Assembly: GCF_023856365.1 (NCBI RefSeq)
Contig: NC_064537.1
Coordinates: 6,307,829-6,371,828, forward strand
Length of the DNA stretch: 64,000 nucleotides
Direction: 5' to 3'
Origin: Brienomyrus brachyistius
Taxonomy: Eukaryota; Chordata; Actinopteri; Osteoglossiformes; Mormyridae
This document shows, in pieces, positions 43,282 to 55,028 of this stretch (its first letter is position 1; every line of letters begins with the position of its first letter). The notes under the pieces were generated by a model, which worked only from the letters and a program-made list of their open reading frames with translations, made no database searches and was not told where the DNA came from. The position numbers and the translations under genes were made by a program.

Positions 43282-45233
43282 AAACCTGGGTCTATTAAAA
43301 GAAGGTGATGCTGCCTGAACCACCAACCAAGGCTGGGAGGAAAGGGAGGAACACTAGTCAAATGAAGGAAGAAAAACAGCCCACCCTATCTCATGGTCAC
43401 GGATACAAAAGTCAGGTAGTGTTATGAAGAAGACACCACACTTAAGACCATTGGTTTTATGCAGTGAATTACACCAGAGAGAGTTTTTGCATTTTAGCTG
43501 TGTTATGTAACATTCCTCAGACTTCATTTTAATGTTTTCTTCAACACAACAAAGTCCCACGGTAACAAAAGCGCTGAGGCCAGGATCGTTAATTGCAATG
43601 TGGGGAGTGCAGACCAGCTGCGCTGGGGGATCGTGCTCAGTCACGGTAAAAGGCAAACGGGTAATTTGTGAATAAGCTCATAATCTAACTACAGCTTCTT
43701 GTATTGTGGGAGGCGTGTGTAACATAACGTTGTTCCACATACCAATATCACTACGTATCAGTATCACAAAACAAAATATTAAATGTTAAGATTCTGTCAT
43801 TCTTAAAATCTGAGTATTTAACATTATGTTCCATAGCGATTTGTGGAGATAAATGCCCTCGGACACTAGCGTTCATTTCACAATTAAGTCTCTTTAAGTC
43901 ATTGTTTTATGTTATGCAGGATGAATGTGCGATTTTTAATTAATCAACCTTTAAGGGTTATATGCTTACGGTGTTGTATACTATTCTCGGTGTACAAGTC
44001 AATTTATAAAAGTTTGTTCCTCTATTTATAGAATAATATATAGAATAATTATACAAGAGCTATAATTATTATGATGTTATTATTTAATTGTGTGGGCCGT
44101 GCTGCTTGATTACATTTGACTCCTCGGCACGTGGGACGCTGCCGGTTTGAAAGACGCGGCTTCACTTGTTTTCTGCGCCAAGATGACGAGGTGGGTTGCC
44201 ATTCTGCTCCCATTTTATCAGATAATTTATCTTATTATTTAGTATCTGTCAAATTTGCATATATATTAAAATATGTTTGGTGAGGGCTCTGTTGAACAAC
44301 TCCGCTTTGACCAGAAGGGGGACCACTAGCAGGTTCTGCTTTACTTGTCCCTGTATGAGGTGTTGCGGTGTTAAGCTGGTGATGCAGGTGGAGAGGTTTG
44401 AACACTATCAGGTGTCCCTCCTGAACAGGGCACGTCCCACAAGCTCAATCCCAGCCAAGCAGGCCTGAGTCCAGCTCTCACTCCCCCGATCCCCAGCAAT
44501 GTCAACTTGGAAGGGGGTGTTCTGTACGCACAACTGAGACAACCCAGGTGGGGCTCAGCTTATCGACTGCACTACCTGAGGCCTGACTCGACCAAGGTTG
44601 GCAAAATGGCCTTTAGGTATCACCCACCCTAGTGAGTGTCCAAGCTAGGGCCGTTCTCAGAACTCACCCTAGACGAGGTCCTGCTCAAAAGTTGTAATGA
44701 CCGCCTGAGGTACCTGTCAGCCTTGCCCTTAATGAGTCAGTGGGTGCAGCCGGGCTGGCACACTTTTGGGCGTCCAATTGCTGAGAACTCCCCTTCGGTT
44801 CTGACAAACTGTACGATCGCAAGCAGTGACAGCAGAGCCACAGACAAGCTCAACCAACAGAGAGCGAATGGTAAGCACCTAGCACAGGAAGAGCTCAACC
44901 GATTAGGTCCAGAACGACTCCCTGATGTGATTGTGTATGTAACTGGTTGATTGTTGTTCATAGTGATTGAACTTCTATGCAAGTCACCTTGTTGGGGGAG
45001 AGGGAATGAATGACAGCATGAAATGAAATAAAACCTAAATTAAATCAAAAAGGTAAAACATAAATCAAACCAAATGAATTGTGTTTCTTATTCAATTGTA
45101 AACATCAATTAGTTATGCAGCAATAACCAAATTAGATGTTAATGTGTTGTAATCAAATTGATTTAGTTCGTGAAGTTGATTAATGCTTTCCGGCAAGAAC
45201 CTGTGTGTCCAATTATGCGTGTTGGTATTACCG
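43282..45233. other. Spacer; no confident gene
   Basis: Contains small frames without known motifs (for example 44636-44950). The 44260-44950 section reads like a decayed element but I cannot assign it. Confidence 0.4.
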
Positions 45234-45790
45234 CAGTTGACCACCAGAGACCCAACTCAGATGTTATTAACCTACTATGGCTGACCACTAGAGGTGCAAT
45301 TTCAATGGAGTGGCGCTGCTCTGGCTTGCCACTAGAAGTGCAATTTCGAAATGGAGTGGTAGTTTTATGCCTGACCACTGGAAGCGCGATTTCGTAATGG
45401 AGTGGTAGTTCTATGCCTGACCACTAGAGGCGCGATTTCGTAATGGAGTGGTAGTTCTATGCCTGACCACTAGAGGCGCGATTTCGTAATGGAGTGGTAG
45501 TTCTATGCCTGACCACTAGAGGCGCGATATCGAAAGAGTGGTAGTTCTCCGGCTGACCACTAGAGGCGCGATTTCGAAATGGAGTGGTAGTTCTACGTCT
45601 GACCACTAGAGGCGCGATTTCGAAAGAGTGGTAGTTCTACGGCTGACCACTAGAGGCGCGATTTCGAAAGAGTGGTAGCTCTACGTCTGACCACTAGAGG
45701 CGCGATTTCGAAAGAGTGGTAGTTCTACGCCTGACCACTAGAGGCGCGATTTCGAAAGAGTGGTAGTTCTACGCCTGACCACTAGAGGCT
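45234..45790 (+). repeat. 44-46 bp CpG-rich minisatellite with a CTCF-like core in each unit
   Basis: About 12 tandem units built on 'gaccactagaggcgcgattt' followed by 'agtggtagttct'. Units of 46 bp (with 'atggagtgg') and 44 bp (with 'aagagtgg') alternate in blocks; the first three are diverged. The 'ccactagaggcgcg' word resembles the vertebrate CTCF core but lacks one G. It lies about 3.3 kb past the last V gene. Confidence 0.85.
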
Positions 45791-48700
45791 CAATGGGGCG
45801 TTGCTCCTTCTGTGGGGGGGGGGGGTCCCAGGCAAGTGAGCCTAAGGGGTAACAAAACAAATGGCGTCAGGCAGGCCTTCAGGGCTCTGACCTCTAAGTG
45901 GTTAGAGTGGCGTTCGCTGACTGCACGCGTAACCAAAGATATAGCTTGGCGGTTGCCAACGCTAAATGAGTGACTTTTACTGCATGCGCATGCCGCTTGC
46001 GGCCTTCTTCTGCGTCTTGTGCAGTTTAACCCATTAAAACAATTACTGAAGCGAGACAGCGCTCGCGTTACGGCGACGGATCTAAATGGTGAGTGCACTG
46101 TATCTCGTCGCAAATGGTGCTTAAACCACGGCGGGTCGCAAGCATAGGAGACTCCCAATTTCTAAATGACACACACACTTGGCTCACAGCGAAAGTGGTG
46201 TTAAACTTACTTTGTCTAAAGCAGGCACACACATATGAGTAAGATCCTGATAGGTAGCTGAGCTATCGGTCTTATCTCAGGGAGTCCAAGCGCAACAGAA
46301 TTCAGGTTAGAACCTCGTAACAAGAATTCCTGTTCGCTAATAGAGAGATCTCTGCCAGGATATATAGAAACGGAGAAACTCGTCCGAGTCGATCCTAGAA
46401 ACAACGCGCTATATCTGAGAATCTCGTCAGATATAGGGTTAAGGTTTACTGCAGTTTAAAACGAAATAAACTAAAATAAAATAACCAAAAATAAAACAAA
46501 ATAATATAACTACTAATAACAGAAATAAAATAACTATAATAAGCCCGTATGATCCCGCTTAAATGCCTTCAGATTGCACAGAGTGCGATTGATCCTCAAC
46601 TTTTGCAACCAGTTAACAGTAGCGCTTATTCAACTGTACGTTCGATCATAAAAAGTTAAAATTGTGTGCTCACAATAAGTTTAAAGCTTGTGCCCGCATT
46701 CTTCACCAATAAATGTAGGAATTATTAGTTCAGGTAAATTTTAATATCTCCACCAATATGTTTTGAAATTAATTAACTTAATTATTATTTAATGCTGATT
46801 ATTAACCAATTGTTATGCCGAATGTTATGCTCCTCCAAACTCAATTGTGAATCGCCGTGAGTCTGTTAATGTGAGACTTAAATGGGATTCATTAATAACC
46901 AGTATCGCTCAATAACCTGGGTTAGAAGGCTGGTCCAGCGAGCTGCGTCAGCAGGTAATGTAAATGCTCGGTAGCGAAGCTCCCCTCACGGCCGATGAGA
47001 GAGAGTCTCGCGATATTTCAGGCGAGTTTGAGGTTTCAGAGCGTAGTAGCCAGATCGCACAGAGGCAGGTACTATTGTTGAGCACTGAATGACGGAGGCT
47101 GAAGTTGTGTAAAAGACATGCATTTATTCCTACAACTAACATAAGACAGACATTACACCTAACAAACAATAAACATGAAATTACGGAATACACACAATGT
47201 AATCATGAAAATGCAATGCCCAGATTTAAAATGAGTAACCTAAAAAGGGAAAAACTGTTCTGCAAAGCAAGCAGTTTATGGAAACACGACCCTAAAGCAA
47301 TATAGTAGGTGAATAGGACAGTTTAGCTTGTTAGAAATGAAAGGAAGTTAGTTTATTTGGCTGCAGGAAAGGGGGGGGGGGCTCTTGGCAGTTGCTTGCA
47401 GTGGCTGATGAGCTGATGGGTGATGGCACTCAGGGAGGCGCGGTGTTTGCAGCGGTTGTTGGAGTGGAGCCCCTCTGATTCTCTCTCCTGGTGAATCTTG
47501 GGCTTGGTTGCAGTTCTCTGTCCAGCTGGGCCTTCACTGGCAGGCTTCAGGAGGGCTTCTTGTTGGCTTCTCTTCTCTTGGGCTGATGTTCTCTGCCTCT
47601 CTTTGGGCTGATGGTATTTTGTTTTCTCCTCCCTTCTGTTTCTCCTCTCCTGGCTTTGTTCGGAGGTGCCAGGTTTTATAGTGTAAAGTTCGTGAATAGG
47701 AGTGACCAGGAATTCCACTCCTGGACCAATGGCTGACCATCCATTTGGCGGGCTTTCAGAAGGGGGTCTCTATCAGTCCTTTTGAGATTTATGACCAGAC
47801 TGATTTCCCTTGTATTGATGATTTTCGTTAGGCTGGTGTAACTTTTGATATATTCACTTTCGTGGTGACCACTGACCAGATTTGTAAACTGAAGTGATTT
47901 TCCATCGGTTTGATACCAAACATGCCGTACCAGCCTAGCGGTTCACACCGAATACCATCTGTAATGATTAATTAATGATTACTTATATTATGTCATTATG
48001 TTATATTACTCACACCAGTACCTGGTCCAGGTGGTCTAGGTTGCACCTCAATCAGAGGTTACCCTTTATACAGACATTATATGATATATTCTCATTCCAA
48101 CAACACATCTCACCCTTAGGCATGGTAGAATACAAAGATCAGATAAGGGCTGCTGAGGAATGTGGAAAAGAAAAGGGGGACGAAGGTTTGTCAGTCAAGG
48201 AAAAAGAATCTGTGAAAGTTAGGACACATTACAAACATAACCTATCTGTATATTGAGACTAGTAGTCATGAGTAAATAAGTATACAGATATACAACAGCC
48301 AGACTTAAAAGAAACTTTCTTTAGGGTGTTGGGTGAGTGGTATGTAAGGCAGGATGTCTGGGGAGGGGGTTGTGTGCCAAGTCGAGGGACCCCTGTCCTT
48401 GAGGTCCACTCTGCTGTCTGTAGGTCGTTAAAACTTTGAGCAATAAAAGTTGGAGTGCTGGCCTCCCTTGTTATCTGTGTGTGTTTAAGTGTGTCTGTGT
48501 GTGGGGTCACGAACCCCCTTTGAGGCCTTGGCCAACGTGTGCCTCTCGTACCAGGGTAGGCCTTGTCTCAGGCCATCTGGAATTTAAGCTTTGTGATATG
48601 TGCATGTGTGATCCTACAGGGGCTTCAAGCATGCTGAGGCAATCCAGGACGATCATCAGCAGAAGATGACCCTGGGGTTAGAGTGGGGGGAGGGATTTTA

Positions 48701-49930
48701 TATTCCCTGGCCTGCTCGTCGTCATGTGAATGATAAGAGCATCTGTCTTTTTCGTTTTTAAAAGAAGCAAACTTATTATTAAGCTACATCCAGAAAAGAC
48801 GCTACACACTGAATACAGTACAGCTGCAGGCTGCACACGACATCTGCTCCTAACGGGACAGTGTGAAACAATGAGGCGAAGCTGCAGTGATATTTCATTT
48901 TGCGTCGCCCCAGTTCGTTTGATATGGGCATTTTAACGCTACTGTTTCGATGAGTGATTAGGTCACGCTGACGTTTCTCTGCAGTCCCTCACAAACTTTG
49001 TGTCACGTAGACTTCTGCGTCACATGGAAAATGTTGTACTGACACATTTTGACTTGAAAAGATGCTGGGCAGTTTACGTCGTGATACCGCACCAAGGTTG
49101 AATCCTTATAATAGTAATGGGTGGAGTGGGGACCCTGTAATGCACCTTCGTCCCCAAAAGCATGTGATTGGTCAAATGAGGTCTGCAAATTTCTCATAAT
49201 GGCTGCACTGTTAATGATTCATAATAATGATGCAGCTAATACGCTACATCATGGCCATGTGGTTTCGGCTGATGTCAGAACGTAAAGCCCCTCCCACTGG
49301 ACTAGTCAGGAAAGATGAAAACCTAAAGACTCAGATTTAGGAGCACAGGATTGAGGGTGGGATAGGAGCAGCCGCAGCAGAATTGGCATCTCACCGGGAC
49401 GGCTTTTTCCGGAAGCTGGGCGCTCTCCTCCAGACGCTTGCTTCTCACATGGCTGCTGTCTGTGCACACTGAACAATCCATGTGGCAATTTGCTCAGACT
49501 TTTTATTTTCATCCAAGACTGTTACAGAATCCTATTTTAAAAACAGATTTTAAAAGCAATTGTCAACTGTTGCAGCTGCAAGAATTCCTAAAACAAATGT
49601 GCCATGTCTTTTATAGTATCAGTAAAGAATGCAAATTCTTTATGATTCACTCTCTGAAATGCTTAGTTACTTCTGGAAGTGCAGAGAGACTCCCTGGGTG
49701 GGCTGCTGGTCTGTTTTAGGGTTCATCCATTTGGATATCAATTCAGTTCTATAGATTATCTATTACAAAGCACACAAGCATAGCCAACAACAATCCTGGG
49801 CTCCATGAATTTACTTATTTATGGAGGTTAGGTGACAAAGAGAAGAAGTTGCAGAAGCCCTCAACTGCACAAGACAAATCTAGCTGAGCTTCTTCATGAG
49901 ATTTTTAGTCAGAACGAACTCCAGGCTGTA
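45791..49930. other. Unassigned, partly retroelement-like sequence
   Basis: No gene that I can support. Some sections have LTR-like features: a minus-strand TATA box near 47677 ('ctataaaa' read on -) and a + 'caataaaag' near 48441. I could not pair LTRs or see pol motifs. The minus frame 47718-47353 is Gln/Arg/Lys-rich without a known domain. G runs are at 45816-45826 and 47371-47380. Confidence 0.35.
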
Positions 49931-49939
49931 CCCTTCAAA

Positions 49940-50445
49940 TCCTAGTCCTACACCTCCTTCAAACTGACCAAACCTCAATGTAGCTCCTCCTTCAAACTGG
50001 CCAAACCCCAATGTCGCTCCTCCTTCAAACTGGACAAACCCCAGTGTCGCTCCTCCTTCAAACTGGCCAAACCCCAGTGTCGCTCCTCCTTCAAACTGGA
50101 CAAGCCCCAGTGTCGCTCCTCCTTCAAACTGGACAAGCCCCAGTGTCGCTCCTCCTTCAAACTGGACAAGCCCCAGTGTCGCTCCTCCTTCAAACTGGAC
50201 AAGCCCCAGTGTCGCTCCTCCTTCAAACTGGACAAGCCCCAGTGTCGCTCCTCCTTCAAACTGGACAAACCCCAGTGTCGCTCCTCCTTCAAACTGGACA
50301 AACCCCAGTGTCGCTCCTCCTTCAAACTGGACAAACCCCAGTGTCGCTCCTCCTTCAAACTGGACAAACCCCAGTGTAGCTCCCCCTTCAAACTGGTCAA
50401 ACCCCAGTGTAGCTCCTCATTCAAACTGGCCAAATCCCAGTACAG
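49940..50445. repeat. 33-bp minisatellite, open on both strands
   Basis: About 14 copies of a 33-bp unit ('tccttcaaactggacaaacc' plus 'ccagtgtcgctcc'). Because 33 is a multiple of three, a minus frame (50514-49975, 179 codons) shows an 11-residue repeat (HWGLSSLKEER) and a + frame is open too. The outer units are diverged and the central ones nearly identical. I see no start context, splice sites or homology to argue for a gene. Confidence 0.9.
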
Positions 50446-53400
50446 CACCTCTTCCAAAGTAACCAAAGTACAGTACCCCGGCTCTGTTTGTGAAATATTG
50501 TGGTGAGTCCGCATTTCTGCAGTCAGTGTACCGTTCTAGCTTTGCTGTATCTGGTTTAAATAAAAATGTAAATGAAACGGTCTTGAGCCTTTCGGATGTG
50601 GCTCTGAAGGGATCTGAGCTACCATGTTTGCTCCTGTTGCTGCACAGCATGTTTCAAAAGCCAGCAAATTTGTTTCTGTAACACAGTGACATTTGTTTCA
50701 TGGCCATGACAGGTCCTTCTCCCAGATTTAATCACAGGAGCCTGGCTCTAAATCACCCCGCAAAATCCTTTTGTCGGGCTTGTTTTAGGGCTCAGCCACA
50801 CCCCATGTCCCTTCATCTGCTATTGTTTGAGACAAAAATCATCATTTAAATCTGAAGTTATTCAGGATGCAACGCATCACTGATTTTCTGAGCGTTCATC
50901 ACAAAATCTCCATTCATTTTCAGCACTCCAAAGGTCTGGACACCTTTGAAACAGGATGTTTCTCTGGTAGTCGGAAGTATGTGTTGAGTGTAGAGCCGTC
51001 CTGTTGTTCAGCTGCTCTCCGTTTGCATCCGATGGTGCAGCCTATAGACTCGACGACTACAGAACATTGGGAAAACAACACTGACAGCCTGCATACCTGC
51101 TGGTGGTGGCTGCCCCAGGGAGACCCTGATTGGTCAGAAAGCCTGGCTCAGTTTGCCTTTCAAAGGAGGCACAAGGTGTGGACATTCTCGCTGGAGCTGA
51201 CGGCTGATTGACAGATAGCGGCGGAGGTCCCTGGGGCTTGTTCTGAGTCGTCACTGGCAGGCAGTGACAGCACAGCTGTGCTTGTGTGGATGGTGCTGGG
51301 AATCCATAAATGGACTGCAAGCTCTTCTGCAAGTTACTGGCCCACAGCCAAAGGAGCCGTCTCCCTGTAACTGTAGTGGGTAGGGACTGGTGAATACGGA
51401 CGGGCAGACAGATGGATATTTTTATTATTAGTGCTCTTAAAGGTGTGATTATGAGCTTTTTCAAATAGAAAAAGAGCATCTTTCATTAGCATACTGGGGC
51501 CAGAAGACAGGAAGCTGCTCGGCTTCCCAGCAGGACGGCCGCTGAGCGTGAATAACGGTGGCTGTTTAAAGGCTGTCCTGTAACTCACTCTATTCGGTTA
51601 ACAGAAATGTTCAGGACACCATGTCCTAAAATGTAATAAGCTTGCTCCCCTGCAAATGTTTGGCTTATTACCAAGGTTCGGAAAAACATCATTAAAATAA
51701 CTCTCAGTAAAGCTGAAAGTAGACAAACTGGTGGTATTATGGTAAATGAGTCAACCGAAGCTGGAAACAAAGGCAATGTAAAAATGGCAGGTGATAGATT
51801 TTTAGCTTTTCGAAGCCGTGTGGAAAGAACATTTAACCCGCATTTTATCTCTGCTGTACACCGACTCCACGCTCTGTCTCCATCCCTACCTAACCTCTGA
51901 CACCAGCATTTCTCTCAGGGCATTTTGATGTTTTGTTGACCAAAGTGGGAATGTTTTGAGGGTGCTGGAATAGTGGTGGCTGATTTTCTGCTTATTTACG
52001 TGACTGTGGAGGCCATGCGGTCGAGTCCATTTCAGACCACATCATTAACACATCATTGATGTGTTAACAAACATAGTTAGGACTGATGACTCAACTTTGA
52101 AGACAAGTTCATCAAATTCTGATAGATCTTCTTATTTCTAGGCTACTAGTAGCATAAGGAAAGTGCATTCCTATAGTTACCTATCCACGGTGATATGACT
52201 TTCAGACTAAGGTCTTTACAGCACACATTGGAACAGGGCACCGAATCTTAATGAGGTTCTCCTCGTCTAATGAGCTGTGGCTAAGATCACATCCTTCTGC
52301 AGGCAGGATTATCTCCTTAGGTTATTCGGTTTTGGAGCATATGATGTGGCCTTGAGCAATAACAGTATGCTGGCTTTAGACGGCTCCTATTGACTTACGG
52401 GGAGAGTACCATTCCATCAAGGAAAGGGGACAGAGGGTCATTACACACTCAGGTAGGTAATAGGGTTTTTCAGAAGCTTTACACATTTCTTGGAATTGTA
52501 CGACAATTTCGAAAGACTTTGAAGTTGAGAAGCTAACAAATTGCGGGAAGATGTTCTGATATTCAGTTGAAAAGGCAGCAAACATGGGTCACTGAATCCT
52601 TCTATGCAGCCCAGTGACTGTTACGTAATGGATAAAAGGGGAACATTGCCAGTTGTTCCAGGTTTTCTTTTGTTTACTACCATATTACACCTAGAATTTT
52701 GCTGCTGTAGGTTTCTGTAATGTAGGAAGGCCAGTTTAACCAAAGAACCAGCCGCCAGGTGATGGGTCACAGCAAGGAGGGGTATGGGGTTGGGTGTCAG
52801 TGTTTGGGTACATTTAATAGAGGTGAGATAGGAATATAACAATGAAAAGATACAAACATCAGGATTTTATAGGGCATATTTAGGGATTTGCAATCAAATT
52901 TTCCAGCATTTTACAAAAATACCCAGAGGATGACATTCAGCGCCAGTACTGGCAGCAAACAGCCATTCAGCCCCAGTGTCCTGCCTTCCGAGTCAGACGG
53001 CCATGCTTATCACTTTTGTTACTGATTCGTGGTAGCAGGAATGATGTTCGCTTGTGTGTGTGTCACCCAGTCATGGTTTGCCTTCATTACCGTATCCCCA
53101 GCAAACTTTTTCTGTGCTGTAATTTCCTGCAGTGATTACAGTCCGCGCTACACTACATACTAATGAAGCGTAATGCTTCAGAGTGTGAAAACATACTTCA
53201 CTCGCTCTGCTCCGTCACTCCTAAGGTGGACCAGGTGAATTTTCTTTATTGAAAGCCAACTGTGGTATAGAATGAGGTCATTTTAGACCTGATTTTTAAA
53301 ATGTCCTTGCAGTGTGATGTATATAGGTTCCAATGCCTGCAGATAGCAAATTTGGATCATTTGATGCAAACCGAAGCCTGCGTTTGATGGCAGCCGTATT

Positions 53401-54890
53401 CTGCTATTCCTGTTAGACCTGTGCTTTTAAGTTCCCCTTGGAAACAGCCATCAGCTTACAATGAATGTGCCATAATGATGCGGACTGCTGGGTCACTTTC
53501 TGAGCTGAAATAGCCAGGATGGGGGCAAACTTTCTCAAGGAAAGTTCCTCCAGGGATGGCAGACTGAGCTCCAGTGGATCAGGAAGGGCTCACAAGCTGG
53601 GCTTTAATCCCCTGGTGAAGCTGGTGGCGGATGTGATCTTGGCATGGCGAGCCAGAGTTGGAGTGACAGCGAGCCCTATGCCTGCCAAGTTTCCTTTTTA
53701 CATCCCATCATAACGTGGAAACCAACCCCTCCCGACTGCAGCTTGGCCAACCAATCAGAGGCTCCAATTACTTGTGAAGGATTTCTTTTCACTACTTCTG
53801 CAAAGAAGTCTGACATCACTAAGAATCGCAGATGACCTTGGCGTGCAAACGTGGCTCTCACCATGCTTAAATCTGCAGGCCTGCTCTTCGTTGAATAAAA
53901 GATGTGAGTCGTCACTTCTACTCCTCTTTCGTCATCCTCATGGATCTTTCCATCACCCTTATTTCTGACTCTCTCCTGTTCCATCTTCATTTTAGAGAAT
54001 GCTGCCACAATACCTAATGGTGAAACACGCAAATTGGTGAGATGAATAAAAAATTCTGGAAGAGAACACCTGGGATTGGGTTTGATATTATTCTGAAAAT
54101 ATGACACTTTCAAAATACACAGTAGCAGTTCTAACTAATTATAGTTTTTGGTAACACTTTATTTGAGGGGGCACAAATAATATAGTATTATGCTATTACT
54201 GATGTATTAATTAACCACAATATACATCTCAGTTACACAAGGATCTCATGTTTGTTCATCGTTAATGAATAAGACAAGTGAAATACTGATCTGATGTTTG
54301 CATCATTAATATATCGTGAGGCATCTCAAGCTGTTACTATATTTGTTACTGTGTTTGTTCTGTAACCCTTTGTGAGCTACTTACTAATTACTGAAGGTGA
54401 AATGCACAATATATGCTCATCTGTTCATCATAAAAAATCATGATGCATCATTTATCTAAAGCAGTGACTATATTTGTCCATGATTTGTACTTCAGTAGTA
54501 ACTGACTTACTTCTAAGTAATTTGTGGCCGACTGTCTTTGGGGAGGTGGCCATAACCTTATAAGAGTGTCATATTCCATTCCTGTTGGGTTTCTTATTAA
54601 ACGTTAAATAAAGAGCAAATGAATCACAGTTAATACAATCTTTAATTTACGGGCAGGTTTTACTTTACTGACAGCTTACACATGCCTCACTGTTATGCCT
54701 TCGTTTGCACACGTCACGACCCAGTTTAGACCGGAAACCCGAACTGGACTGTGCATGAGTAGATAAGTATCATTTCCGCTCACTACTTCTTCACGGCGGC
54801 TGGGCGATTTCACAAATTGATTTATTGCAGTTTATTTAAACATAGGTTGTACTTTGCACTTATTTGAATTATTGTGTATATATGTGTTTT
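50446..54890. other. Spacer; no gene seen
   Basis: Non-coding as far as I can tell. About 52728-52832 is one copy of a dispersed repeat whose other copy is at 60163-60267. Nothing else is supported. Confidence 0.45.
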
Positions 54891-54892
54891 TA

Positions 54893-54998
54893 GGAGGTGG
54901 TGCAGTGGTTAGCTCTTTTGCCTCACATCTCTGGGACCTGGGTTCGAGTCTCCACCGGGGTCACATGGTGTGTGAGTGTGCCCTGCGATGGGCTGATT
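54893..54998 (+). repeat. Internally deleted SINE (head plus fragment)
   Basis: A intact tRNA-like head ('gtgcagtggttagctctttt', B box 'gggttcgagtctc') is joined directly to 'tgtgccctgcgatgggctg' from the middle of the SINE, so the segment between them is lost. Confidence 0.8.
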
Positions 54999-55028
54999 GG
55001 CCGAGGGGTTATCTCCATATACCATACA

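Noticed and set aside
44636..44950. 104-codon + frame
   Set aside because: Opens on GTG, has no motif and lies in element-like sequence.
45791..48680. Possible endogenous retroelement with LTRs
   Set aside because: Isolated TATA and AATAAA words only; no LTR pair, primer site or pol motif could be shown.
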